64,000 nucleotides of DNA from Ashinkailepas kermadecensis (Eukaryota > Arthropoda > Thecostraca > Neolepadidae): positions 465,001-529,000 of the forward strand of contig JAOTOM010005145.1 in NCBI GenBank assembly GCA_034440615.1. The letters are read 5' to 3'. Position 1 is the first letter of the stretch; each line of letters begins with the position of its first letter. The notes under the pieces are model-generated. The model worked only from the letters and a program-made list of their open reading frames with translations, searched no databases and had not been told where the DNA came from. This document shows, piece by piece, positions 1-11,220 of the stretch. A program made the translations under genes and the position numbers.

Positions 1-1
1 G

Positions 2-208
2 GAATCCCTTGAGAGGATAGGCAACCTAGATAATCCCAATCTAGATGATCAATACTCATCTCAATGCTATATTAAGCCTTCCGATTTGCACATTGTTAAT
101 GTCAACAATAATGGTGAACACAGCCCCGAATATCTAAAAACGAATTATTCCAAAATTACTATATATTTCCCGCCAAATACATCCACCATCTATTCCTCGC
201 AGGAGAAG
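2..208 (+). CDS. Partial coding-like exon at window edge, product unknown
   Basis: Reading from base 2, 69 codons are open with no ATG, ending at AAG followed by a GTATAG donor-like site; the next in-frame triplet after the donor start is a stop inside the presumed intron. The peptide is polar and Asn/Tyr-rich (for example DLHIVNVNNNGEH and YLKTNYSKITIYF) and does not look like repeat translation. The exon would end in phase 0. The upstream boundary lies at or beyond the window edge. I do not recognise the family. An open stretch of this length can occur by chance, so the call rests on composition plus the donor. Confidence 0.4.
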
Positions 209-601
209 GTATAGGGCACACACAGTCAGCTCGAACCTGTCATCCCAACAAAACACTTTCATTAACCAGCTTCTGGTAAAGTCTGGCAACAACATTTCAC
301 CCTGGAAGACCACTGAATTTCACCGACTGTGAATGAGTACCTGTTTACAATGGCCGCCACGACAATTAAGAGTGCAGGGATCCGTCTGCGACACACCGGC
401 AGTTTTTGCGAGGTCGGAACAATCGCAGCGACGGACGGCGCTAAGGACGGACACACGAGGCCAGCTTCAACGAGCCATGGCCGATCAGGACCGAAGCGGT
501 CGCTATTGTAGTCGGTCCTTCAGGTTTTGGGGAGTGCTAACGGCTATGGTCGTTCGACACCCAGAACAGAAATTGGCGATAAAAGAGTGGGGGACAACGG
601 C
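209..601. other. Unassigned sequence
   Basis: Probably intron or intergenic DNA downstream of the edge exon. Short overlapping ORFs on both strands (262-456 minus, 329-620 plus) have no recognisable domain. Nothing else is supported. Confidence 0.4.
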
Positions 602-686
602 GATGAAGGCACAAAGTTAGTTATTTGGGTTTTAGGGCGCCTCGACAGCTGAGGTCATTTTGCGCCCATAATGATGAAGGCACAAA
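602..686 (-). mobile_element. Headless mini-retroposon with 14-bp target duplication
   Basis: A 57-bp insert (616-672) is flanked by identical GATGAAGGCACAAA copies at 602-615 and 673-686. On the minus strand it reads GGGCGC, an inner loop, GCGCCC, then a tail ending AAATAACTAAC. The 6-bp stem is perfect. It matches the 3' end of the SINE family described at 16986-17170 and has no tRNA-like promoter. The target duplication and 3' tail indicate retroposition. Confidence 0.8.
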
Positions 687-881
687 ATCTCCGGTGTCCA
701 CACAGTTCATATCTTTATCAAACCCAGTGCGGTATTAAAAGGGGATGTACCGGTTTTCCAACGGTATTTAAGAGGTACAGCGTGCTCCGTAGACCAGCAG
801 AAATCACGTGATGGAAATAATTCATCTTTAAACAGTCTCCAGAGACCAAATTTGGACTTCCCAAGTGCCTTTTTGTATCAT

Positions 882-902
882 ATATATATATATATATATA
901 TA
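882..902. repeat. (TA)n microsatellite
   Basis: Short uninterrupted TA run. Confidence 0.9.
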
Positions 903-979
903 CACGGATATTAAAATTAACTAAGTAACCGTTGCACGAGTGGGTCTAAACTTATATCTCCATTCCCACATGCATAGAG

Positions 980-1036
980 TTAGTTAGTTAGTTATTTGGG
1001 CTTTAGGGCGCATCGACCATGTTGATCATATAGCCC
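980..1036 (-). mobile_element. Headless mini-retroposon copy
   Basis: On the plus strand it reads GTTAGTTAGTTATTTGGG, then GGGCGC, a loop and GCCCC, the same arrangement as at 616-672. No convincing target duplication is visible. Confidence 0.65.
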
Positions 1037-1039
1037 CAC

Positions 1040-1850
1040 ACACAGACACTTATTGCAGAGCCTCTGCATTGGTATGCAACATGAAATCGGAAGTAACTGG
1101 AAACCAATGGAAACTTAATGCAATGTGTTGTGCATGTTTACTTCATGTATCGTAGGACGTTTCCAAGCACTATTGTGTCCCATCCGCACGTTGGGATTGA
1201 CAACAAAGATCGTGAAGAAAAACATCCATGTTCCAAAACAAGAGTTTCGGGTACCAAACCTTACATCAAAGACACAACTGGACTCAATTGGCGGACAGTG
1301 AAGAAATTGCTGAAACGCACAGGAGGACCGCAATTAAAACAGATTACAGTACAATACAATATAAATTCACATTAAGCTTTGTTACGTCTTCACGTGATAC
1401 TGCAGTTTCGTCTCACACGGTGTGAAGACGATTTGGACTCATGCCAATTTTGCACGTGCGGGGGGGGGGATCATATGACTGGGCGCGCTAGGGCGTTCGA
1501 AGTGCATACCATGGAAATAACAGTCATTCCGCTGACCTAACCTCACAGAAATGGCGAGTAAGATGCCATAAAAGGTGCATTGACAATTGCAGCTAATGAT
1601 GACAAGTATCAGTGCAGGAAGCAATTGTGGCTGGGCAGATGGGGCTGACTGGGCTGACGGGTGAGAAAGGCCGCTAAGCATGCGGCACTGACGATACTTA
1701 CATCAGTCAACAGTAGACGCCCAATCCATACTTCACTGGATGTTGACGTACGTGTGCGACAAAATAGGAGTGCCAGTTAATAGCTTGAGGGCACATGAGT
1801 GAGAGCACCAGCATCGGAGCACTAGCGTGCGCGTGTCATGTCCGAAAGAC
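1040..1850. other. Unassigned sequence
   Basis: Small ORFs on both strands (for example 1118-1375 plus and 1439-1681 minus) show no known motif. Contains a G homopolymer near 1460. No gene supported. Confidence 0.4.
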
Positions 1851-1854
1851 GGGG

Positions 1855-2325
1855 CGGACAGGAGAGCGGTGCTGGTCGACAGCGGGCCGACAGGAGAGCG
1901 GTGCTGGCCGACAGCGGGCCGACAGGAGAGCGGTGCTGGCCGACAGCGGGCCGACAGGAGAGCGGTGCTGGCCGACAGCGGGCCGACAGGAGAGCGGTGC
2001 TGGCCGACAGCGGGCCGACAGGAGAGCGGTGCTGGCCGACAGCGGGCCGACAGGAGAGCGGTGCTGGCCGACAGCGGGCCGACAGGAGAGCGGTGCTGGC
2101 CGACAGCGGGCCGACAGGAGAGCGGTGCTGGCCGACAGCAGGTGGACAGGAGAGCGGTGCTGGCCGACAGCGGGCCGGCAGGGGAGCGGTGCTGGCCGAC
2201 AGCGGGCCGACAGGAGAGCGGTGCTGGCCGACAGCGGGCCGACAGGAGAGCTGTGCTGGCCGACAGCAGATGGACAGGAGAGCGGTGCTGGCCGACAGCG
2301 GGCCGACAGGAGAGCGGTGCCACCA
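1855..2325. repeat. 32-bp GC-rich minisatellite, about 14-15 copies
   Basis: A 32-bp unit containing GACAGGAGAGCGGTGCTGG is repeated nearly perfectly, with a few variant units near 2140-2280. Because 32 is not a multiple of 3 and the unit lacks stops in all frames, long ORFs of up to 280 aa cover it on both strands. These are artefacts of the array, not genes. Confidence 0.95.
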
Positions 2326-2364
2326 CACAGACACAATGAAGCACACCAACACCAGCACGACACG

Positions 2365-2850
2365 TGCTCCACTACCTTAGAGGAGCGGCACGGAGCGGTA
2401 TAGAGCGACACGGAGCGGCGCGGAGCAAACGCCACAGCCGCGCAGCAGCGCAGCCAAGGACTGCCGCACCGGGGGCGGCGCGGGCGGCCGGGCCGGAAAA
2501 TCAGCCGACATGCAGGCAGAGGCGGAGCCTGTGTGCAGCGGCTCGTGCGAACAAGCACAGCGCCGACGACAACTGCGGCTGGCTGGCTACGGGCCGCGGC
2601 ATGCCGGGCGCAGGCGCAGGCGCAGGCGCGACACGAAGCGTACCTTCTGAACAAGGGCAAACTACGCTGTTTGTTCATGTCTGACTGTGACGGGAGTCTA
2701 GCATAGCGGCCAGTGTCGGAGTCGACTGCAACAGGGCGTGTGCCGGGTCATCGGTCGGTCGGCCGGCCATCAGCGGTCACACACAGGTCATCAGCTGGCG
2801 CACGCGCGGCGCACCGCACATCGCCGAGCCGCTGCCGGCTCGGCCACGTC
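2365..2850. other. CpG-rich segment
   Basis: Strongly GC- and CpG-rich DNA with GGAGCGGCRCGGAGCGG-like and GCAGGCGCAGGC repeats. Composition resembles a promoter or first-exon region, but no convincing reading frame or splice site could be assigned. Confidence 0.35.
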
Positions 2851-2877
2851 ACGCACAAACACACTTAGACAGACAGA

Positions 2878-2945
2878 CACACACACACCCAGACAGGCGC
2901 AGACACGCACAAACACACCCAGACAGGCGCAGACACGCACACAGG
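2878..2945. repeat. CA-rich tandem repeat
   Basis: Two near-identical units of about 32 bp containing CCCAGACAGGCGCAGACACG. Confidence 0.8.
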
Positions 2946-2949
2946 AGCC

Positions 2950-5465
2950 ATTGCCAGTCTGTATGTACAGGGCTTCCTGTTGTACATGTGCAGGGTTTTA
3001 TACATACCGGGTTTGCACAACACGGTTCAACTAAAAGGAATGACATCCGATTTTATAGTGCATTCGATTGCACCGTAGTTGTTGTTTTTGTTAACTGCAA
3101 TGGAAATGTAACATTGATTGTGTCATTATGCACTCAAGCGTTCAGAACATAACTTAACGACTGCAAAGAGTATTTTGCAAAGAGTGTCTTTGATTTCTTC
3201 ACCGAAGCGGACTAAATGGATGTTGACGATTTGAACCTATTTCAAACATTGTTAGCTAGCCGGGAGTGTAGCTATATCTCTTCATGGGTGCAAACGCACT
3301 CACAAATTTGCTCTGTACACCAACAAACCTGCTGCGTGCATCCACAGAGTTACATCACAAGCAATATCCACTACTTTAAAAAAAAAAAAAAATCTTATTT
3401 AGAATAGGATGCGAAGGCACTGTTGACGGATGAAGCTGCTCCTTAGCAGTGCAACATCTTTGATGGTGCAGTGTCGGCAACATTTTAAGCCCCTGCTTGG
3501 GTTTTGGAGGAATTGTATGTTGAGTCCTCCACCTCACAATACTACGTGCTCCTCGGAATATACCAAAATGAAGTGGGCCATCAAACTGTAAATTCAAAAG
3601 TACATGCGTAGGGGTGAGCTATGAAAAAGACACTGCAATATGCAATCACCACGATCTTTGAAAACACACCGCTACGATGGCTACATTGAACGGCTATCAA
3701 GGCATGGCTACCATTACATGGCTACATCACATGGCTACCAAGGGCGATGACACCTTGCTTGGACAGACAACACTCACTTTACCCACTATCTACCATGCAA
3801 CGCTATAGGGTTAATACTAAATTTCGCAGATTTTGGGGCGTGAACTGCTCTCCGTCCCCCCCCATCAATGCGCTGCCCCTGATGGACACCATCTATATCC
3901 TTACACAATAGCAGAACATTTACTGTTCACACCGTTACTTCTTTTACTTGATCACCATACCAGTGATATTTCCGTTATTTTTTTAACTTGTGACATCAGC
4001 AGAAAAAGGATCTCGTTAGCACTGGCGGATCGGGGGAGGGGGCATGGTCACCCGAAAAGGCCAAGTTGCTTCCGAACGTTTGCATTAAAATACTATTTTC
4101 TCAAAATCTATAAACGATATTCTTTTAAAAATATCGCCTTAAAGGACCCACCGAACATTAGCTGTTCTATCTAAAGTTTTTCGAAATCGGAGAATTTGTT
4201 TGGAAATTTTCCTCTCCAAACCGATCAAAAACCAGCCTTCTGGATATGCGACTGATCGTTACCGGATAAAAGTAGCTACTACTAGGGTTACTGCTGTAAT
4301 TTCCTTCCGTTCAAGCAGTTCAAATATATCAAGCCAGAACTGGCTGCTACTCGGTGAATTGACAGTTCTGACCTTCGTACTTCACATATAGGAGTCCGTG
4401 TATGACGCCGACATGATGCCGTTATCGAGCCAATCATCAGATTTAGATTTGGCGCCATTATATCGCCCATACAAGGCCATTGCCGGGCACTAGACGACCG
4501 AGGGCAAGTGTTCAAAGTACAGCGTAGCCGAATGTGGCTACGTGTCACCAGCCGTGGCAGCCACTCGCGTCCTGTGTCGCGCACGAGGAGTTAAAGAAAC
4601 CTTAACGTCAGACATCCCCCAAACTACATCCATAAAACCAGTGACAAAGGATGTGCACGCTCGAGTTCGCCAAGACAGCCTCGAATCACAGACGCTCTCA
4701 GTTTGCGCTAATCGGGTCGGCCGGCGACCGCCTGCGACGCGGCGTCCGTGGCCAGCTGGACGGGCGTGGGATGTGCCGCCACACAAACATTCTCCTTGAA
4801 CGAAGCTGGCGAATAATCGGGAAAGAAAATTGCGACTACAGTTGGTCGAAATAAAAAATTGGGATGCGAATTTAGCTGTGAGTGAAAAAGCAATAACTTT
4901 GGTAAGCAAACATTGGAAAAATAGCAATGGAGGTATGAAAAGTATCACCGTCGAAACTCGTTCTTCACATTGGCTTTCATTACGAGCGAGAGCGAAGCCC
5001 GAGCGAGTATATGACATATTATTCCGTGCATACGACCTGGTAAAAAGCTTCACATGAGCGGCCACGCCTGGCTCGACTGTGACGCTTTTGATGCCGTAAT
5101 GATTTTTTAAAAAACTTTTCCAGTTTTATTTTCTGCACTCAGAAGTCAGATGTGCTCTTTTAATTTTGATTTTACCAATTTTATTCAATATTCTTCACCA
5201 AGTGCTCTTACTCTTTCTTCCGAGATTTAGAGTGACATTTCCGCCCGCGGGCACCTTTCAACAGTTATTCACGGTGTGATACAGCATTTCAGGCTGCAAT
5301 TTTCTCCCAGAGTGGGATCTGTTCTTTTCATTTTGAGATATAACAACCTTCACCACACTTTTTTTCCAAAGTGCTCTCAATATTTGCTCTAAGAAATGGT
5401 TTTGCAGAGACATTCCCGTGCACGGGAAACTAAGAATAGACTTGTCACCGCAGCCAGCGATCGTC
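2950..5465. other. Unassigned sequence with a 175-codon ORF
   Basis: Mixed-composition DNA. The longest open frame is on the minus strand (5065-4538, 175 codons from an ATG). It contains one hydrophobic stretch but no recognisable domain, and a GC-rich 3' half unlike its 5' half. No flanking splice or transcription signals stand out. I regard it as probably non-coding. Confidence 0.3.
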
Positions 5466-5812
5466 ATCCCTCCCGGCGGCTGAGTGGCAACATCATCCCC
5501 GGCGGCTGAGTTGCAACATCATCCCTCCCGGTGGCGGGGTGGTAACATCATCCCTCCCGGTGGCGGGGTGGTAACATCATCCCTCCCGGTGGCGGGGGTA
5601 ACATAATCCCTCCCGGTGGTGGGGTGGTAACATCATCCCTCCCGGCGGTGGAGTGGCAACATCATCCCTCCCGGCGGCGGAGTAGCAACATCGTCCCCCG
5701 GCAGCGGAGTGGCAACATCATCTCTCTCGGTGGCGGAGTGGCAACATCATCCGTCCCGACGGCGGAGTGGCAACATCATCCATCCCGACGGCGGAGTGGT
5801 AACATCACTGAT
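5466..5812. repeat. 29-bp minisatellite, about 12 copies
   Basis: Units of about 29 bp built on ACATCATCCCTCCCGG then a GGCGG-rich half. The first and last copies are the most divergent. Confidence 0.9.
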
Positions 5813-6317
5813 TAGTATTCAGGTGGCCTCGTGTTCAGTCCCGGGAGGGATAGCGCTTATTATTCCCGCAATCGTGCAATTTGGTGAATGCATCGCATCC
5901 GAGACCACTTTAGCTGTGCATACATGCTTGAAGGCAGGTGGCTGCATAGATACTCACGGCAATACGGCTAGGTTATGATCGATATACACGGAAATTCGAC
6001 TATTAATGCTTGCCCCCCCCTCTCCGCTCCCACGTTCAGCGCCTACACTGGAGCCTTCTGTTGGTAGGTATATACACTGGCGCATGTTTTGTGCTCATAC
6101 GTAATCATGCATGAAGACGTGATTGTCATTGCAGCCAACCCTTTGGTATTCAAGAACACCAGTGAATATGGCCATTGGTGAAAACCGTCCTATTTAAGCG
6201 ATATCCACGATGGACTACAACACACGAAACATTTCAATTTGCATTAACCTTCCATGTCATGACAATCACAGCTCACATTTATTCAGTTTCATATACCAGC
6301 AGCCTGGCAATAATATA
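5813..6317. other. Unassigned sequence
   Basis: No gene, RNA or repeat boundary recognised apart from a C homopolymer near 6010. Confidence 0.4.
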
Positions 6318-6445
6318 AGCAAACATCCCTTGGTTGGTTGGTTATTGGTTTTACGACACGTCGACCGTTGAGTCATATAGCGTCGCCAATCTCTCACGCC
6401 GATTGGTCGCGGGCGAAGAGTAGCGACAGGTAGCAAACATCCCTT
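6318..6445 (-). mobile_element. SINE-A, 5'-truncated, with 14-bp target duplication
   Basis: A 100-bp body (6332-6431) is bounded by AGCAAACATCCCTT at 6318-6331 and 6432-6445. It carries the SINE-A 3' body and hairpin but lacks the tRNA-like head. The truncation point lies just 3' of the B-box side. Confidence 0.85.
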
Positions 6446-6639
6446 AGTGTCATCTCAAGAGCAGAGGGGAATGGAAGATATTTTGCTTGGTTGTCAATAT
6501 CGAGTGACAGACCCAGAATTGGATTTCCGAAGCCTTGTCGATCGCTTGTGGGACTGGGTCCGAGCTGAGTTTTCACCAGCACAGGGAAAATCTCTGTCAC
6601 GGCGAACAAAGCTGTTGACTGAGCGGTGTGGGCGGACGA

Positions 6640-7400
6640 GTAGCTAACGCGTTAAAGTACGCCCTGCTGCAGCGCAGCCACAGTCGGCCTTTGTTTCCCC
6701 GTCCAGGAAACGTGCGCCAGATGGCGATAGCGCTTCCCGGCAGCAAAAACAGTCATCAGCCACCGGGCGGTGCCGACAGGCATAGACAAAGCGCAGACCA
6801 GCACCACGACTTTAAACACGGGCACGATACCGATCATTATCACGGCTCCTGCCGACTAACGGTGTCGACAGTCCGACTGGGCTGCAGTAGGTCAGAATTG
6901 CCGCAGACCGCGGCGAACTGCCGCTCGCGGCACGCGCGATACGTCAGCAGGGTGACGTCACTAGCCTCCCACAGTCGCGCCGTCGTGGCATGCGTCACGC
7001 GAGCCGCGGGCCATGTCCTTGGTTAGCATCCCAGCCGACTCCATACGTTCGGGACGGAATCAACAAATGAGTGGATTCGCGCCGAGTTCACCACCGCCGC
7101 TGCCGCCTGCAACCGGCACACGGCTCCGTAAACCTGGCCACCGACGCGACCTCGGAAGCGCCGCCGCCGCACCACGTGCCGGCCCGCCACACGTGACCTC
7201 TGCTCTTCCGGTGTGACGGCACGTGCGTGAGAGGCTCGGCAGAGGGTCTGTTTAACGCTGACGTGTCACGGCCGCATCGGACACCACTTCCGCCCATCCG
7301 TCCAGTGCAGGCCACAATCCAGACACACTGCGGCCAAACTGGCGTGGCGCGCGCGGGCTTCAGCCCCAAGCGATCGTACCGACACCGAGACGTCCCGTCA
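6640..7400. other. CpG-rich segment with a minus-strand signal-peptide-like ORF
   Basis: GC-rich region. A 63-codon minus-strand ORF (6843-6652) starts MIMIGIVPVFKVVVLVC, a convincing secretory signal peptide with a likely cleavage after a small-residue stretch. It has A at -3 of the start. It could be the first exon of a secreted protein, or chance. The other ORFs in this stretch are uninformative. Confidence 0.2.
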
Positions 7401-7896
7401 CACCAACACCGGCACAGACACCTGCACCTTGTGCAACATATTTAACATGCATCAGAGAGATACTTCCAGTATCCGGACGCAATGGATACATTAATAGGCT
7501 GCAGGTACATTCATAGATCCATTCATACATTACGTTCCCTTGTGTTCCTTGAAAAAAACCCCGAGTCAAACGTTGACAACATTTTACGACGAAATAGGTG
7601 CCTGATCGAATTATAAAATGCACGACGTAAGTTGCTGTAACACTACAAGATACATCCGAAATAAATATCAACAAACACAAACTCGTAGAATGATGCCGGG
7701 GTTCTAACTACAATATGCGGGGGCGCACAAACCAGAAGGAACGTACAGTCCGGGACCCCTCTAAAGCTAATCCATTCACTAAAAGCCGAAACTGCATACC
7801 AGACAGCCGTAGGAAGCCTGATGGTTTTTGTCAAACCATCCGAATTCCAAATCCAGTGCATGGGATTGTTTCGAGTGAGGCAAGAGCCCACATACG
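7401..7896. other. Unassigned sequence
   Basis: No recognisable feature. A 323-codon plus ORF starting at 7715 runs through the next minisatellite and is judged fortuitous. Confidence 0.35.
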
Positions 7897-8218
7897 GATA
7901 CGTGCCATTCACGCAAGATCGTCACGACACGTGCCATTCACGCAAGATCGTCACGATATTGTCCATTCACACAAGATCGTCATGATACGGGCCATTCACG
8001 CAAGATCGTCACGATACGGCGATTCACGTAACATCATCACGATGCGGGCCATTCACGCAAGATCATCACGATATTGGCCATTCACACAAGATCGTCACGA
8101 TGCGGGCCATTCACGCAAGATCGTCACGATACGGGCCAATCACACAAGATCGTCACGATACGGGCCATTCACACAAGATCGTCACGATACGGGCCATTCA
8201 CGCAAGATCATCACGAGG
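7897..8218. repeat. 29-bp minisatellite, about 11 copies
   Basis: Units of about 29 bp containing CATTCACGCAAGATCGTCAC, with scattered substitutions. The overlapping ORF (7715-8686) cycles through frames of this array. Confidence 0.9.
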
Positions 8219-8661
8219 CCAAATAACAACTGGAGGACCATACACACTGATCCTAAGGCGCCTTGGGGCGTTCCAAACTTTCAGACACTCCACGGATTCC
8301 TTCAAGAACTTCAGCGCGACACAGACAAACAGAAGATCCATAAAACTCCAAAGGCTCACATACTACCAGAAGCTTCAGGACTTCTTTGGCCCCCAGATAT
8401 CCATACCGCCCACAAAATAGTACGGTATCAGCAACGATACAGGTGTCACAATGACAGCCTCCAGGAGCTAAGACGCCGACGAGCCTTGCTGAAGACCAGT
8501 CAGAACTTCCAGGGAAGGCAAAATGGCTTCTCGACGACCATTCGCTCAGAAGAGTGGCTGCACTACACAGCTTTGGTAAATGATCGCACCGCAAAGAAAC
8601 CCGAACATCCTTTACCAGTGACGATAATCCAAAGGAGAGAGACAAACAGAGACACTTTCCA
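8219..8661. other. Unassigned sequence
   Basis: Open on the plus strand as the tail of the 323-codon ORF. Peptide composition (Gln/Arg/His rich) shows no recognised domain. Confidence 0.3.
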
Positions 8662-8795
8662 GGCTCAACTACCTGAACGGTCCTAAGGCTGAACTATCTG
8701 AACGGTCCTCAGGCTGAACTATCTGAACGGTCCTCAGGCTGAACTATCTGAACGGTCCTCAGGATGAGCTATCTGAACGATCCTCACTTGTCTTG
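8662..8795. repeat. 25-bp tandem repeat, about 5 copies
   Basis: Units contain GAACTATCTGAACGGTCCTC, with progressive divergence to the right. Confidence 0.9.
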
Positions 8796-8924
8796 ACTTG
8801 CATAAACCTCCCAGCGTTGTAACAACGGTTTAGCAAAGGCTTCACAGCCATACATGCTCACCAGTGTTAAAATAATTATTTCTTGTTAGGTGTGTGATGT
8901 CAAAACGAGTACAGGAGGATGTCG

Positions 8925-8986
8925 AAATCGACTGGGCGCATCGACGAAATGGGCGCATCGACTGCATAGGTCACATAGCGCCATGA
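8925..8986 (-). mobile_element. Headless mini-retroposon copy, internally duplicated
   Basis: GGGCGCATCGAC occurs twice 20 bp apart, followed by GGTCACATAGCGCC. The left-hand AACC-type tail is missing and there is no clear target duplication. Confidence 0.55.
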
Positions 8987-9118
8987 TTACAAATTAGGGG
9001 GCGTTACTCGGTGCATACGCGTACACAAGCATGCATAGATACATACGTACATAAATGCATATCAAGATTCGAATACATATCAATACACACACACACATAT
9101 AGGCTTCAGATATATGTG

Positions 9119-9184
<66 letters not shown>
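9119..9184. repeat. (TA)n microsatellite
   Basis: About 32 uninterrupted TA units. Confidence 0.95.
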
Positions 9185-9186
<2 letters not shown>

Positions 9187-10520
9187 TTGTTTGATCAGTA
9201 AGGTTGGAGGTAGGTTTGCATGTGTAAATGCAGATGAAGTGCACTCATTCGCCTACACAAAATCATTTCGTGGCATTGCGGCCTTTTGCTAGAGCACCCC
9301 AAGCTCACATCGTTACAAATGTAAGGAGTCACTGAGAACGCTGGTTGGGCGAGGACATGGACTGGCTGTGTGGCTCCAGGACTACTGACACGGGACCAGG
9401 GGACATTTGTGAACCCACCGCAACTGTGCCCTCTCGGCAGCCCGTGCAGAAACGGGACCAGGGGACATTTGTGAACCCACCGCAACTGTGCCCTCTTCGC
9501 CTATATGCGGATCCATTGACCGCCACACCCTCGCTCACGTGTATGCGGATCCATTGTCCGTCCCGCCCTCGCTCACATATACGCGGTCCACGTATTTCGG
9601 CGCCGTATGCTGCACACGAAAACAGCTGTGCGCACACAGATGTGCGACGGACAGAGCAGGCAGTCACGCCGCGAGCAGCACGTGCCCGTCAGCACAATGT
9701 GCCAGCGGCGTCCAGTGCGCATGCCCTTGAGAGCCGGCGCTTGGTGGGGCAGCCGGCGTAAGTCACATGCAGGATGAGGTTGCAGTATTCCGAATTCAAA
9801 GACGTCAAGGTAGTCAGCGCACAAAAGGATGAAATAGTCACATTTGAAGGTTCTCTTTCCAAAGTTCGGAAGTACAGGGTTTCCACTCATGGTGTCTAGG
9901 ACCTATCCGCGAAAAAAGCTCGATGTATTATATATTGCTACTATACCATCTGACCATCGGCTGACTTTTGCAAGTGATGGTCTGTCAAGCAAGGATGATA
10001 GGCAGGTAAATGCTTGTAGCCGCTGAGCAAACGTTTGAAGCCGGCAGGTAAATGTTTGTGGTGAGGAGGTGAATGTTTGCAACCTGTCGGTAAATGTTTG
10101 TAGCAAAAAGGCCGAAAGGAATTATTATTATAGAAGTACAAACATTGGAGTAGTTGAGTAACTGAAGTCCCCCCCCCATCACTATCAACGAATTTTGGTA
10201 CTAGCCTGGGTAATGCTTGGCTAGAAACGACTTCAAAATGACATTTTTATCAGTTACCCCCCAACCCCACCCACAGCTTGAGATGGCTTCAAGTCACTGG
10301 CACTTGCCGCCTCCAACCTCGTAACACGAGGTAAAAAGCAGTGGGTTGGGGAAACCGGCCGCTTCCATTTTCTGCAGATAACGGAAGCACAAAAAGGTGG
10401 TCAAGCATGTTTAGATTACCACGCCTACATAAGCGGCGCGAGAGAAGGAAGCCTTTCAGATCGGCCAGTACTGTATCCAGCCTACGACACTGGCAACGGA
10501 CATTATATTGGTCTTCAGTC
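9185..10520. other. Unassigned sequence with short internal repeats
   Basis: At about 9390-9500 a roughly 55-60-bp segment containing GGGACCAGGGGACATTTGTG is duplicated, and at about 9505-9585 GCGGATCCATTG with CCTCGCTCAC recurs. Near 10010-10120 a GGTAAATGTTTGTAGC-like unit recurs about four times. No gene identified. Confidence 0.5.
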
Positions 10521-10882
10521 AAGGCTGTCTGTTTAAATCCGCCTGAAAACGAACAGCGTCATTTGTCTTGCGATGCTTCTGCTGTGTCTTGGTTTTGTGG
10601 CTTTAGGGCTCATCGACTGCATTGGCCATGTAGCGCCGTGTCTTGGTGATATATAGTGCCAAGCCCATTGTGTATAACGGAACCTGCAACACCACGTTAA
10701 GCATAGGCCACATCCTGCTAGACTGTAGTGCCTTTAGCTCTCAAAGACAACCACTTAAGGCATTCTGCCAAAAAGAGGGCATCACCCTACCGCTTCCATC
10801 GTTTCTCGGTGACAAGCACCCAGAACTCCTTCAATTGCTATTTGAATATCTGTATGCCACAAAACTAGCAGGAGCACTGTAG
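10520..10882 (+). pseudogene. LINE ORF2 C-terminal remnant (I/Jockey-like)
   Basis: The frame at 10643-10882 ends in a stop and contains CNTTLSIGHILLDC, matching the C-x-H-x4-C element found in the C-terminal region of many Jockey/I-group LINE reverse transcriptases (family knowledge). It is 5'-truncated and has been interrupted by a mini-retroposon at 10584-10647. Assignment to a clade is tentative. Confidence 0.5.
10584..10647 (-). mobile_element. Headless mini-retroposon inserted in a LINE remnant
   Basis: A 44-bp insert (10594-10637) lies between GTGTCTTGGT copies at 10584-10593 and 10638-10647. It keeps the inner part of the hairpin and the CTTTAGGG segment. Confidence 0.75.
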
Positions 10883-10954
10883 GCACCACACCACCAACAC
10901 TCACATCAACTCGCAATGCATGACCGCGAAACACTCGTAGGAAACACGTAAATA

Positions 10955-11220
10955 GCCATCCCCGCATGGCGTCGGACGTACATCAGCCGATTTGCTTCTC
11001 AATTAGAAATAAATGGCTACCTAGCGGTGCCGTCGGAAGTAGATGAGCCGACTTGCTTTAGGAAAACATAAACAAGAAATAAAAATTAGCATAACGTAAA
11101 ACGACTACCCAGAGGAGCCATCGGACGTAGATGAGCCGATTTGCCTAGCAACTCATAACGTAAACGGCTACCCAGATGTACAGCGGACGTAGAAGAGCCG
11201 AATTGCAAAACACCGTACTA
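10955..11220 (+). repeat. Four-copy tandem repeat, possibly LINE 3' tail
   Basis: Four units of about 60-85 bp each contain a variant of TCGGACGTAGATGAGCCGA, itself a short hairpin (TCGG/CCGA). Position just 3' of the LINE ORF end suggests it belongs to that element's 3' UTR. Confidence 0.6.

Noticed and set aside
1733..2684. Long ORFs of 170-280 codons on both strands
   Set aside because: They are translations of a stop-free 32-bp minisatellite read in cycling frames.
4538..5065. 175-codon minus ORF
   Set aside because: No domain, abrupt change in base composition along the frame, no supporting signals.
7715..8686. 323-codon plus-strand ORF
   Set aside because: Its middle third is a 29-bp minisatellite and the flanking parts show no domain; no splice or promoter evidence.
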